DNA from: Myxococcales bacterium
Lineage (GTDB): Bacteria; Myxococcota_A; Polyangia; Polyangiales; Polyangiaceae
Direction: 5' to 3'
Length of the DNA stretch: 64,000 nucleotides
NCBI GenBank assembly: GCA_016706225.1
Contig: JADJKB010000022.1
Location: 868,001 to 932,000 of the forward strand
A program made the translations under genes and the position numbers. Shown piece by piece: positions 36,292-44,801 of this stretch. How positions within the stretch are numbered: the first letter of the stretch is position 1; each line of letters begins with the position of its first letter. The notes under the pieces were generated by a model. It searched no databases. It saw nothing but the letters and a program-made list of their open reading frames with translations, and was not told where the DNA came from.

Positions 36292-37470
36292 TCAGCAACC
36301 GCCTACGGCGTCCGTGCAGCTCCGCACGTGCGCCAACAGCGCCGTCACGCCGCGCGAAAATTCCTCGGGAGCCGTGAGCAGTGAGACCACGGCCCAGGGT
36401 TCATCCGAGAAGTCGAAGAACCAACCGGGCTGAACCAGTACCCCCGCGTGTTCGATCAGGCCGACACACCACTCTTCCTCCGACTTCACCCGGGGCAAGC
36501 GCAGCGTTGCGTACCAACCGCCCTCGACGTGCAACAAACTCAGCGGCGCGTCGACGATCAACTCGCGGAGCATCCGCAGGTTGCCCCGCGCGCGCGCTCG
36601 GATCGCGTCGGTCGTGCTTCGAGCAGCCGCGAACAACTCGGGCAGTGCGTGTTGCACCTGGGCCGCCACCGACAGATACGAATCGCAGATCAGCTCCAGA
36701 CGCCCGAGCGCTTCCGCAACCGCGGTTGCCGGCCCCCCGAGCAACATCCAGCCCAGCTTGAGCTGTGGCATCGCACACAGCTTCGACAACCCACCCAAGG
36801 AAAGTACCAGCACTCGATCGGTCGACAGCGCGCTGGTCACTCGGTTCGCATCGTCGGTGAGCGGGTACCGCGCGAAGACCTCGTCGCTGAGGATGGGCAG
36901 CCCGAGAGCGGCAATGGACTCGAGCTCGTTCCGCTTCAGATAATTGCCGGTGGGGTTGTTCGGGTTGACGACGACCACCGCCTTGCTCGCCTCGGAGCGG
37001 GCGCGCGCGAGGGAGTCGAGGTCGACGTGCCACGCCCCGTCGTAAGCCAGGGCGTACGGCACCAGCCGCACACTGGACAGCGTCGCCAGGTGCTCCAGCA
37101 GCGGATAACTCGGGGCCGGCACCAGCATCTCGTCACCGGGATCACACAGAAGCTGAAACGCGAAAGCGTAGGCCTCGCTGGTGCTCGCGGTCAGCACGAC
37201 GCGCTCGGCCGGGACCGCGAGCCCATCTCTCGCCAGCTCGGCCGCCACCGCCCCGCGCGCCGAATCGAGCCCGAAAGGCATCGGCTCGTAGCTCAGGAGC
37301 GCCGCGTCAGTCAGTGCAGCGATGATGCGCTCGCGCTCGTACGGCAGGCCGACCGCGGTCGGGTTCGATTGACTGAGGTCAATCAGCGGTGCCCCGCGCG
37401 CGCGCGCGGAAGCCACTGCGCGAGCCATGGCGTTCGGCTCACGAAGAAATGCGCTGCGCGTCGAGAACAT
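36292..37470 (-). CDS. Class I/II PLP-dependent aminotransferase
   Basis: 392 aa, full length for fold-type I aminotransferases. Substrate and cofactor features: NPTAVGLP at the start, TASTSEAYAFAF near 95-105 for phosphate binding, VVNPNNPTGNY (168-177), SDEVFARY (Asp 196), and the PLP Lys 230 in SLGGLSK. Closest in style to the aspartate/histidinol-phosphate-like group often annotated as pyridoxal-dependent aminotransferase in myxobacteria; amino acid substrate cannot be named. Start ATG 37470. Confidence 0.87.
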   Translation of the reverse strand: MFSTRSAFLREPNAMARAVASARARGAPLIDLSQSNPTAVGLPYERERIIAALTDAALLSYEPMPFGLDSARGAVAAELARDGLAVPAERVVLTASTSEAYAFAFQLLCDPGDEMLVPAPSYPLLEHLATLSSVRLVPYALAYDGAWHVDLDSLARARSEASKAVVVVNPNNPTGNYLKRNELESIAALGLPILSDEVFARYPLTDDANRVTSALSTDRVLVLSLGGLSKLCAMPQLKLGWMLLGGPATAVAEALGRLELICDSYLSVAAQVQHALPELFAAARSTTDAIRARARGNLRMLRELIVDAPLSLLHVEGGWYATLRLPRVKSEEEWCVGLIEHAGVLVQPGWFFDFSDEPWAVVSLLTAPEEFSRGVTALLAHVRSCTDAVGGC

Positions 37471-37493
37471 CGCGTCGTCGCCCCTTCACGCGC

Positions 37494-38327
37494 TCACTTC
37501 GGTGTGATCGAGACCACGTCGAGCTGGACGAATTGCCCATCGAAAGGGCTCGGCGCCGGAGGGATGTTTGCCACGACGATCGGGCTGCTGACAGCGTCGA
37601 AATTCCTGAGCTGTTCGCCGTCGAGCGGGTCACCATCGAGCTCGACCTTCGCTCCGCCCTTGACCAGGATGGTCGCCTGGTAATCGATCATCGAGCAGTA
37701 CTGGACGCCCGCGCTGCCGGCGTTCATTGCGTAGGTGTTCAACGGGTCCGCGACCCGAATCAGGAACTGTCCCCAGCCGGCGGCGACGGGTGTTGCTCCG
37801 TCGCAAAAGAACCCCGTCTTGGTCTGGCAAGTGTAACCGTTCTGCTCGACCACTCCGCGGAACCGCAGCGTGACCGAGTACACGGTGCCCGCGGTCCCCT
37901 CGAACGCGAAGCTCTTCAGCGACTGCTTGGCCGCACAGTTGGTGCTCGAGAGTACCCCCGCACAAGGCACCTCGATGCGTGCGCCATCAAACTGGGTGAC
38001 CAGGCCTCCGTCGCCCGCGCCGTCGGGAGCTGCGTCGCCGGCGTCGACGACATCGTTGCCGGCGTCGTCGGGCGAGACGTCGACCAGGGCGTCACTGGAC
38101 GCATCGGCCCCAGCCGCACCGGAAACTCCACCGCTCGCCCCACCACCACCGCTCGCTGCCGTTCCGCCCAAGCCTCCTGAGCCACCGACCCCGGAACCTC
38201 CGAACGCCCCAACTCCCCCCACGCCACCCGCCCCGCCGCCCCCCGAGGGCGGGGCAGACCCCGACTCTTCGACGCCGCAAGCCTGAGCGAGCAGGAGCGC
38301 GGCGAGGCACGGGAGCGCAGGGCGCAT
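37494..38327 (-). CDS. Lipoprotein with Gly tether and C-terminal beta domain
   Basis: 277 aa from ATG 38327. Lipobox AQAC (Cys 17), Gly/Ser/Ala tether (about 20-70), an Asp/Ala-rich stretch, then about 170 residues of beta-rich domain with six Cys (VPCAG, TNCAAK, YTCQTKTGFFCDG, QYCSMID). The folding pattern (FAFEGTAGTVYSVTLRFRGVVE) is like a jelly-roll carbohydrate-binding module. Function unknown. Its first seven residues (MRPALPC) equal those of the NuoH-like protein at 60.7 kb, probably only signal-peptide likeness. Confidence 0.7.
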   Translation of the reverse strand: MRPALPCLAALLLAQACGVEESGSAPPSGGGGAGGVGGVGAFGGSGVGGSGGLGGTAASGGGGASGGVSGAAGADASSDALVDVSPDDAGNDVVDAGDAAPDGAGDGGLVTQFDGARIEVPCAGVLSSTNCAAKQSLKSFAFEGTAGTVYSVTLRFRGVVEQNGYTCQTKTGFFCDGATPVAAGWGQFLIRVADPLNTYAMNAGSAGVQYCSMIDYQATILVKGGAKVELDGDPLDGEQLRNFDAVSSPIVVANIPPAPSPFDGQFVQLDVVSITPK

Positions 38328-38387
38328 GCCCGAGAACCTAACATGGACGCCCCGTGCCCTCGTAGCGCCCCATGCTACCGTCAGCGC

Positions 38388-38789
38388 GTGAGCACGGTGG
38401 AGGCAGAAGTCCTGGCTGCCAACGCAGCCTTCTACGCCGCCTTCGCCGAGCGTGACATCGAGCGCATGCTCGAGCTCTGGGCGAGCGATCACGCCGTGGC
38501 CTGCATCCACCCCGGTTGGCAGATCCTGCGCGGGCACGCCCAGGTTGCGGCCAGCTGGCGCGCAATTCTGGAGAACCCCGGCGCACCTGCGGTCGAGCAC
38601 CGGGACGCAGCGGCGTCGGTGATCGGAGACACCGCCATCGTTACTTGCACGGAGGAGCTACCGGACGTCGAGCTGGCCGCAACGAACGTGTTCGCCCGCG
38701 AGAGCGGCGCCTGGAAGCTGGTCCACCATCAGGCCGGTCCTTCACGCCCGCACACGGAGCCGGACTTCGACCCCGGCCTCTTGAACTGA
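38388..38789 (+). CDS. SnoaL/NTF2-like fold protein
   Basis: 133 aa from GTG 38388, which starts right at the first helix (EVLAANAAFYAAFAERDIERM). A single NTF2-like domain: LWASDHAVACIHPGWQILRGHAQVAASW is the family hallmark with its central His-Pro-Gly, then WRAILEN and a final sheet NVFARESGAWKLVHHQAGPS. Usually a stand-alone small enzyme or binding protein in the cytoplasm; ligand unknown. Sits 67 bases before the second kinase gene. Confidence 0.82.
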   Translation: MSTVEAEVLAANAAFYAAFAERDIERMLELWASDHAVACIHPGWQILRGHAQVAASWRAILENPGAPAVEHRDAAASVIGDTAIVTCTEELPDVELAATNVFARESGAWKLVHHQAGPSRPHTEPDFDPGLLN

Positions 38790-38856
38790 GCAAGATCCAG
38801 GGCGAATTTTCCGCCGACGGGCGCGACTGTTATCCTGTCTTGGCTCCGACCCCGCC

Positions 38857-40401
38857 ATGAAACCCGAAGCAGCCCCCGACCTGACCTCCGGCACGTCCGT
38901 CGGTCAGTACACGATCAAGCGTCGCATCGGCTCTGGCGGGATGGGTGAGGTGTACGAGGCCGTTCACACGGGTCTGGGCAAACGCGTAGCGATCAAGACC
39001 CTGCGCCGCGCCTACGCCGAGAACGAGATCGTCGTCACCCGCTTCCTCCGCGAGGGGCAGCTCGCATCACGCATCCGGCACCCGCACATCGTCGACGCCA
39101 CCGACGTCGGCATGATCGACGGCCTCCCCTGCCTGGTGATGGAGTACCTGGACGGGGAGTCGCTGCACGCCTATTTCCGTCGCGAGGGCGCGCTCGACGT
39201 ATCCCGCCTCGCCGACTTGATGGTGCCGGTGCTGGCCGCGGTCGAAGCCGCTCACGCGCAAGGGGTCGTGCACCGCGACCTGAAACCCGCGAACATCTTC
39301 CTGGCTCAGGGCTGGAGCGGCGAGCTCACACCAAAGGTGTTGGACTTCGGCATTTCGAAGGTGGTGCAAGAGGCCGCGCCCTCCGATCTGACGACCGACT
39401 CGACCTTCCTCGGCTCCCCTCACTACGTCTCGCCCGAGCTGGCGCGAGGTGATCGCGACCTGGACGGCCGCGCGGATCAGTACTCGCTGGGTGTGATCTT
39501 GTACGAAGGTTCGACGGGTGTCCGCCCCTTCGCGCAGAAGGCGGACACGTTCATGGGTTTGATGTACGCCATCGCCCAGGGTGATTTCCCAGCGCCCCAC
39601 ACGCACCGGCCCGGGTTACCCATCGACTTCGAGCGCATCGTGCTGCGGGCCATGGCGCGCCAGAAGAACGATCGCTTTCCCAACGTCGCGGCGCTCGGCC
39701 GGGCGCTGCTGCCGTTCGCCAGCCCGCGAACGCGCACCATCTGGGAGGCGCAGTTCGGCGCCATGTCGTCCCCGGTCCACCCCGACGTCACGGTTCCCGA
39801 TCTGCAGCGTGTCCCCTACGAGGAGACCGGCGGAACCTTGGGGCAGAGCGCCAGCGCGCTCCGCACCGGCGCGGAACCCGCGGCCCGCCCACTCGGAATG
39901 GCCTGGTGGACACTGGCGAGCGTTGCCGCGGCGCTGGTCGGACTGGGTGTCACGTTCGGGGCGTCGAAGCTGGTCTCGATGGCGAAAAATCGCGATGGCG
40001 GTAACGACGAGGTGGAGGTCGTCGAAGGCCTCGGCGTGAGCAGCCAGAGCTACACGGTGAGTGTGAAGGTAAAACCCGAGGCGGCGAGCATCGAGCTCGA
40101 CCGACGTGTGATCGGCACGGGTGGCTTCACCAGCACCTTCAAGTCGGATGGCAAGACCCACAAGCTGGTCATCACCGCGCCCGGACACGTCACACACTCG
40201 ATCGAGTTCGACGCCACCACGAAGGTGCCAGAGCAGATCGTGCTGCAGCCGCTGGAGACCGAAGCGCCGAAACCCGCCAAGACCGGCAAACCGACCGCTC
40301 CGAGACCCGCACCTGTCGCGCCGAAACCGCCCCCGACTGCCACGGGCGCGAAGGGCAGCGGGCTGAAGACGGACAACGTCGACCCGTGGGCTGAAAAGTG
40401 A
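38857..40401 (+). CDS. Transmembrane Ser/Thr protein kinase
   Basis: 514 aa. Gly loop IGSGGMGEVYEA, Lys 47, Glu 66, HRDLKPAN (139-146), DFG 163-165 and SPE; fully catalytic by motif. A membrane helix lies near 348-370 (AWWTLASVAAALVGLGVTFGAS). The outer part is a PEGA-like beta domain (YTVSVKVKPEAASIELDRRVIGTGG, HKLVITAPGHV) and a Pro/Lys tail. The stop overlaps the next start as GTGA (40398-40401), so kinase and TPR protein are coupled, as at 31-33 kb. Confidence 0.9.
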   Translation: MKPEAAPDLTSGTSVGQYTIKRRIGSGGMGEVYEAVHTGLGKRVAIKTLRRAYAENEIVVTRFLREGQLASRIRHPHIVDATDVGMIDGLPCLVMEYLDGESLHAYFRREGALDVSRLADLMVPVLAAVEAAHAQGVVHRDLKPANIFLAQGWSGELTPKVLDFGISKVVQEAAPSDLTTDSTFLGSPHYVSPELARGDRDLDGRADQYSLGVILYEGSTGVRPFAQKADTFMGLMYAIAQGDFPAPHTHRPGLPIDFERIVLRAMARQKNDRFPNVAALGRALLPFASPRTRTIWEAQFGAMSSPVHPDVTVPDLQRVPYEETGGTLGQSASALRTGAEPAARPLGMAWWTLASVAAALVGLGVTFGASKLVSMAKNRDGGNDEVEVVEGLGVSSQSYTVSVKVKPEAASIELDRRVIGTGGFTSTFKSDGKTHKLVITAPGHVTHSIEFDATTKVPEQIVLQPLETEAPKPAKTGKPTAPRPAPVAPKPPPTATGAKGSGLKTDNVDPWAEK

Positions 40402-41276
40402 GGGCCGCCTCCGTCGTTCTGATCGCGCTCGCGGTCGTGGGCGCCAGTCCCACCGCGCGAGCCAAACCCGACAGCGGAGGCTCGAGCGACGACGCGCGCG
40501 CGCGGGAGCTCTACAAGAAGGGCGACGCCGCCTACGCGGAAGGGCGCTACGAGGACGCGCTCACCGCATTTCAGGAGGCCTACCGCCTGAGCCAGCGTTC
40601 ACCGCTGCTGTTCAACATCGGCAACGCGCTCGAACGCCTGGGCAAGCTCGCGGACGCAGCCGACGCCCTCGAGAAGTATCTGCCCCACGCCAAGCCTGCG
40701 GAGAAGGACGTCATCTCGAAGCGCGTCGAGAACCTCCGCAAGCGCGCGGAGGAACAGGCGAAGAAGAAGCCGAAGGCGCCGGTCGTCGAGGACGAACCGG
40801 ATGAGCCGGAACCGAAAAAACACCGCCGAAAACGCGCGGCGGAACCCGAGGACTCCGAACCTGAAAAACCCAAGGCCGCGTCGCCGACCCGCGACCAGGC
40901 CAATCCCAGTGCCGACTCGGGGGGCTCGACACTCGGCTACGTGCTCGTGGGTGCCGGCAGCGTCGCCATCGGCACCGGAGCCGTGTTTGGTCTGATGGCG
41001 CTGTCCGCGCGCAAAGACGCCGACGCGGCGTGTAAACAGTCCGGCGGTCAGACGCTGTGCGGCGAGTCCGCCAGGTCGGCGCTCGATCGCGACAAACGCT
41101 ACTCGTTGATTGCGGATCTGGGCATGGGCATCGGCCTCGTCAGTGCCGGCGTGGGTTTCTATCTCCTCGTGAGCGAACCAAGCAGCGAGAGCAAGACCGC
41201 TGCACGATCCCGCTTTGTCGCCGACGTCGAGGCATCACCATCGGGGGGGATGTTGCGTGTCCGCGGTCGGCTCTGA
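40398..41276 (+). CDS. TPR protein with C-terminal two-helix membrane hairpin
   Basis: 292 aa from GTG. Signal peptide (ending PTARA), two to three TPR motifs (ARELYKKGDAAYAEGRYEDALTAF, NIGNALERLGKLADAADALEKY), a long Lys/Glu/Pro charged linker, then two membrane helices (GYVLVGAGSVAIGTGAVFGLMAL and LGMGIGLVSAGVGFYLLV). The loop between them has two Cys (ACKQSGGQTLCGES). The hairpin matches the C-terminus of the protein at 30.5-31.5 kb. Probably the partner of the kinase before it. Confidence 0.75.
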   Translation: MRAASVVLIALAVVGASPTARAKPDSGGSSDDARARELYKKGDAAYAEGRYEDALTAFQEAYRLSQRSPLLFNIGNALERLGKLADAADALEKYLPHAKPAEKDVISKRVENLRKRAEEQAKKKPKAPVVEDEPDEPEPKKHRRKRAAEPEDSEPEKPKAASPTRDQANPSADSGGSTLGYVLVGAGSVAIGTGAVFGLMALSARKDADAACKQSGGQTLCGESARSALDRDKRYSLIADLGMGIGLVSAGVGFYLLVSEPSSESKTAARSRFVADVEASPSGGMLRVRGRL

Positions 41277-42708
41277 TCCCTGGCGTCGAGCGCGCACGGC
41301 TCTGTGCGGCGTCGCCCTGCTGGGCGCGGCCAGCTGCTCGTTCACTCGCCCGGAGATCACCACGTGCTCGAGCAGCGTCGGCTGTCGCGAAGCGTTCGGC
41401 AGCGGCTTCGTCTGCGGGGGCGACGGCTACTGTGAGAAGGCAGCTCCAAGCCCGCGCTGTCAGGTCACGTTTCCCGAAGACCTGCTGACGCGCCCGGAGA
41501 GTTATCCCAACGCCATCGTGATCGGCAGCCTGATGGACCGCTCGGTCATCACACACCAGGCCCGCGAGAACGCCATTCGCCTTGCGACGACCCACGTGAC
41601 CGAAGGCGGCGGTCTCCAGAATCGCCCGTTCGGTGTCGTGTTCTGCGACATCGCCAAGAACTCTCAGTACGACTCGCGAGATCGCGGCGCCGCTGCGGTC
41701 CAGAGCGGCCTCTACCTGGCCGACGTGATCGGCGTGCCGGCCATCATCGGGCCGAGTGCTTCCACGGATGCGCTGGCCGTGTTCGAGGCCCTGGGCGGAC
41801 GCGACGTGGTGATGATTTCGCCCTCGGCGACCAGCCCCGAGCTGAGCGGAATCGACGCGAAGAACCCGACGGACGAGAACCCCGGGCGCTTCTGGCGCAC
41901 GGCGCCGCCGGACACTCTGCAAGGGGACGCGATCGCAATTTACCTGCAGCAGAAGCAGGTCAAGGACATCGAGCTGATTCACGAGCTCGGCGCCTACGGC
42001 GAGGGGCTGGCCACGGTGTTCGAGAAGTCCTTCCAGAGTATCGGTGGCAACACTCATCGCAGCGTCTTTTCTAACAGCTCGGAGCGCGACGCGGCGGTGG
42101 TGGCAGCGGGCAAGAGTTTTGCGCCCTGGGTGCTGTTCGTGTCGTCACAGACAACGGACGCCTCGGCCTTCTTGATAGCCGCGAGCAGCTTGAGCGTCTA
42201 CGCGTCCAAGAACTTGTTCTTGACCGACAGCGCCGCAAACGCCGATTTCCTGAGCGCCGCGGCGGGGGCATCTGCGATGTTCCCGAGAGTGCGAGGCAGC
42301 CGGTTCTCGGTCCCCGCCGGCAACGTCTACGAACAGTTTCGAGCCAGCTACAACGCCGCGTTCCAGGTCGAGGCCAACTCCTATTCGTACGTCGCCCACG
42401 CGTATGACGCGACCTGGCTGGCGTTCTACGGCAGCGCTCGCTCACTCGGGCAAGAGGGCAGGGTTCACGGCCTGGGCATCGCACGAGGGCTGCGCCACGT
42501 GAGCCTGGGCAAGGCGTTGCCGATCGTTCCGGTCAGCTGGGGCGAAATCGGCAAAGAGCTCTCGCTGGGCGGCGACGTCGACGTGAACGGCGCCTCTGGC
42601 GCCCTCGACTTCGACCCGCTGAGTGAGGAGACCGAGGGGCCGGTCGACATCTGGCAGATCGCGCCAAGTGGCACGAGCATCGTCGTGGAGCAGACGCTGT
42701 CGAAGTGA
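41257..42708 (+). CDS. Lipoprotein with type-I periplasmic-binding fold
   Basis: 483 aa from GTG 41257, seven bases behind a GGGGGGGA run and 20 bases inside the TPR gene. Lipobox AASC (Cys 25), a small Cys-rich head (TTCSSSVGCREAFGSGFVCGG), then a Leu/Ile/Val-binding-protein-like domain: IVIGSLMDRSVITHQ, GVPAIIGPSASTDALA, VVMISPSATSPELSG, and the distal FLTDSAANADFLSAA with YVAHAYDATWLAFYGS. No permease or ATPase nearby, so a sensory or receptor role beside the kinase is more likely than transport. Confidence 0.75.
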   Translation: MSAVGSDPWRRARTALCGVALLGAASCSFTRPEITTCSSSVGCREAFGSGFVCGGDGYCEKAAPSPRCQVTFPEDLLTRPESYPNAIVIGSLMDRSVITHQARENAIRLATTHVTEGGGLQNRPFGVVFCDIAKNSQYDSRDRGAAAVQSGLYLADVIGVPAIIGPSASTDALAVFEALGGRDVVMISPSATSPELSGIDAKNPTDENPGRFWRTAPPDTLQGDAIAIYLQQKQVKDIELIHELGAYGEGLATVFEKSFQSIGGNTHRSVFSNSSERDAAVVAAGKSFAPWVLFVSSQTTDASAFLIAASSLSVYASKNLFLTDSAANADFLSAAAGASAMFPRVRGSRFSVPAGNVYEQFRASYNAAFQVEANSYSYVAHAYDATWLAFYGSARSLGQEGRVHGLGIARGLRHVSLGKALPIVPVSWGEIGKELSLGGDVDVNGASGALDFDPLSEETEGPVDIWQIAPSGTSIVVEQTLSK

Positions 42709-42787
42709 GACAGCACCGAAAAAACGTGCAAGAACATCAGCTCTGGGGCGGCTCGGCCGTCCGCCCAGCACAGCCCCGAGAAACGCC

Positions 42788-43117
42788 ATGCTCGAAGCCC
42801 TGTCACGCGAAGAACGACTGCTCCTGATCAAGTTCGTCTGCGCTTACGCCTGGACCGATCTCGAGCTCCACCCGGGAGAACGGCGGTTCGTCGAACGACT
42901 CGTGGAGCGCATGCAGCTCGACCCAGCCGACCGCGCCGAGGTCGCTCAGTGGCTGCATGTGGCACCGGCCCCGACCGAGGTGGACCCGAGCCTGGTGCCG
43001 GCGGAACATCGCCGGCTGTTCGTCGAATCCGTACGCGCCGTCATGTATGCGGACGGCAACGTCGAGGACGAAGAGCGCGAACAGCTCGAGCGCTTGAAGG
43101 CCGCGCTCGAGAGCTGA
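42788..43117 (+). CDS. TerB-like helical protein
   Basis: 109 aa. Single helical domain of the TerB (tellurite-resistance B / DjlA N-terminal) superfamily: LLLIKFVCAYAWTDLELHPGER and, near the end, RAVMYADGNVEDEEREQLERLK, the two acidic metal-binding turns of that fold. Length is close to a bare TerB domain. Cytoplasmic; function in resistance is not implied. Ends 3 bases from the opposite gene's stop. Confidence 0.8.
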   Translation: MLEALSREERLLLIKFVCAYAWTDLELHPGERRFVERLVERMQLDPADRAEVAQWLHVAPAPTEVDPSLVPAEHRRLFVESVRAVMYADGNVEDEEREQLERLKAALES

Positions 43118-43120
43118 GCC

Positions 43121-43921
43121 TCAGAACGAGAAACCCAGGTTCAGGTTGAGCAACGGGATCCAGCGCGAGTCGTTCTCACTGGACGAGTTGCCCGCGCTGT
43201 CGTTGGCGTCTGCCTTGATCGCGACGTATTCGATGCCGCCTTGCGCGACGAAGGTGAAGCCACCGCTCGTGAGCACCTTGTAGCCAATCAGCGGACCCAC
43301 CGCAGCGCCGTTTCCGACACCCTTGATCTCGCCACCGTTCAGGTCATCTGCCTTGACGTGCACGTAGAGGAACTCCGCCCCGACCTGGACTCCGTCGAAC
43401 GGTTTCATTGGATACCAGAGCGCCTGAGCGCCCAGCTCGTAGGCGCTGAAGGTCTCCGTCCCGCTGTTGGTCTCGACCTTCAGCGAACCGTAACCGCCGA
43501 TGACGGCGAGACCCAGGTGATCGACGACACGCCCTTCGACCTCCAGCTCGACGATCGGCGCGATCAGGTGCAGCGGCGAGATCGTGATCGACACACTGCG
43601 CACCGGATCGGGCTTCGGTCTGACCGGTGGTGGGCCATGAGCGCCCGGTGGGTAGCCGTAGGGTTGTGGCGGGTAGCCGTAGGGTTGCGGCTGCGCACCG
43701 GGCGGCGGCTGCGCACCGGGCGGCGGCGGCTGTGCGGGCGGCGGCTGTGCGGGCGGGGGCTGTGCGGGCGGCGGCTGTGCGGGCGGGGTCTCGGCCCCGG
43801 GTGCCGGCTCTTCGACCGGAGGCAGCGCGCCCGTGTTTCCGGGAGGCTGCCCCTGCGCGAAGGTCACGGACGGAATCGCAACGAGAGCCGCAAAGATCCC
43901 ACACCCCAGGGCAAGCTTCAT
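43121..43921 (-). CDS. Outer-membrane beta-barrel protein with Pro/Gln-rich N-terminal spacer
   Basis: 266 aa. Signal peptide ending VTFAQ, then 90 residues of PPAQ/GYPPQ repeat (QPPPAQPPPAQ, QPYGYPPQPYGYPPG) and a C-terminal barrel of about eight strands (VSITISPLHLIAPIVELEVEG, HLGLAVIGGYGSLKVE, GVQVGAEFLYVHVKA, FTFVAQGGIEYVAIKA) ending NLNLGFSF. The Pro/Gln spacer could cross the periplasm. Small OmpW/OmpX-sized barrel; cargo unknown. Confidence 0.75.
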   Translation of the reverse strand: MKLALGCGIFAALVAIPSVTFAQGQPPGNTGALPPVEEPAPGAETPPAQPPPAQPPPAQPPPAQPPPPGAQPPPGAQPQPYGYPPQPYGYPPGAHGPPPVRPKPDPVRSVSITISPLHLIAPIVELEVEGRVVDHLGLAVIGGYGSLKVETNSGTETFSAYELGAQALWYPMKPFDGVQVGAEFLYVHVKADDLNGGEIKGVGNGAAVGPLIGYKVLTSGGFTFVAQGGIEYVAIKADANDSAGNSSSENDSRWIPLLNLNLGFSF

Positions 43922-43951
43922 GGTCGAAACCTTATCACGAGTCAGCTTCGC

Positions 43952-44698
43952 TCAACGAGCCGCAACACCCGCCGGCAAGCCGGTGCGGGTCTCCACGAGC
44001 TCGGCCTTGTAGATGATGGAGCCGGACTCGTCGCTGATCTCCCCCGACAGGTCGCTCCCGTCATTGCCCCGTGACACCGAGAAGGTCGCAAGCTTGTCGC
44101 CGACCTTCACTCGGTACGCCGTCTTCTCACACGCGGTCGCCGCCCCTGCGACGAGACAGGTGCTCTTCTCGCGCCCGATCTCGGCTTCGTTGTCGTCGGG
44201 TGCAAAGCTGGTCTTGGCCAGCATCTTCTCGAACGCCGCCGCGCTCGAGAGCAACTCCTTCTTGCCGCGCATCTCGCGGACGCGCAGGACTCGATCGCTA
44301 CCAACATCGTGGGTCACACGCAGGCGCGTCGCGGCATCACCCTCCTCGAGGGTGTAGTCGATGACGATCAGACTCCCCGCCCGCGCCACGACCTCCTGGC
44401 TCAAGATCAGAGGCGTCTTCGTGTACGAACCGCTGAAGCGGTGCACCGAACGATCACCGACCCGTTTGTGCGCGAGCTCGGGGCTCGACTTCGGGAGGGT
44501 CTCTTCGGCGCTCGGGATCTTGTCGATGAAAGGCAGGTCGTCTGCGCTGATCGAAGCCGTCTTTTGCGACGATTTGGCGGCGGCAATGTCGATCGAGTCG
44601 GTGGCATCGTCGGCTGCAATCGGGTTGGGGATGCCCTGGTTTCCGCAGGCGACCACCAGGACCGGGACCGTGATGAGAGCGATGAGATGGCTTCGCAT
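43952..44698 (-). CDS. Lipoprotein of unknown function
   Basis: 248 aa from ATG 44698. Lipobox VVAC (Cys 18). Ser/Asp-rich linker to residue 70, then a beta-rich domain with two Cys (STCLVAGAATACEKT) and regular strands (RFSGSYTKTPLILSQEVVARAGS, TYRVKVGDKLATFSVSRG, GSIIYKAELVETR). No known family. Separated from the barrel gene downstream by 30 bases in the same direction. Confidence 0.65.
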   Translation of the reverse strand: MRSHLIALITVPVLVVACGNQGIPNPIAADDATDSIDIAAAKSSQKTASISADDLPFIDKIPSAEETLPKSSPELAHKRVGDRSVHRFSGSYTKTPLILSQEVVARAGSLIVIDYTLEEGDAATRLRVTHDVGSDRVLRVREMRGKKELLSSAAAFEKMLAKTSFAPDDNEAEIGREKSTCLVAGAATACEKTAYRVKVGDKLATFSVSRGNDGSDLSGEISDESGSIIYKAELVETRTGLPAGVAAR

Positions 44699-44801
44699 CC
44701 CGTGCCAATGCCAAGCCGCCGCCCCTCCGGCCAACTTTCGCGCGGGCGCACTTATGGAAGCAGCGGGGCACGCGTGAACCGCAGGTGGCGACGGCGACCG
44801 C

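Noticed and set aside
42745..42775. GGGCGG/CCGCCC hairpin before the TerB-like gene as terminator
   Set aside because: No T-tract follows and such GC pairs are common by chance at this base composition.
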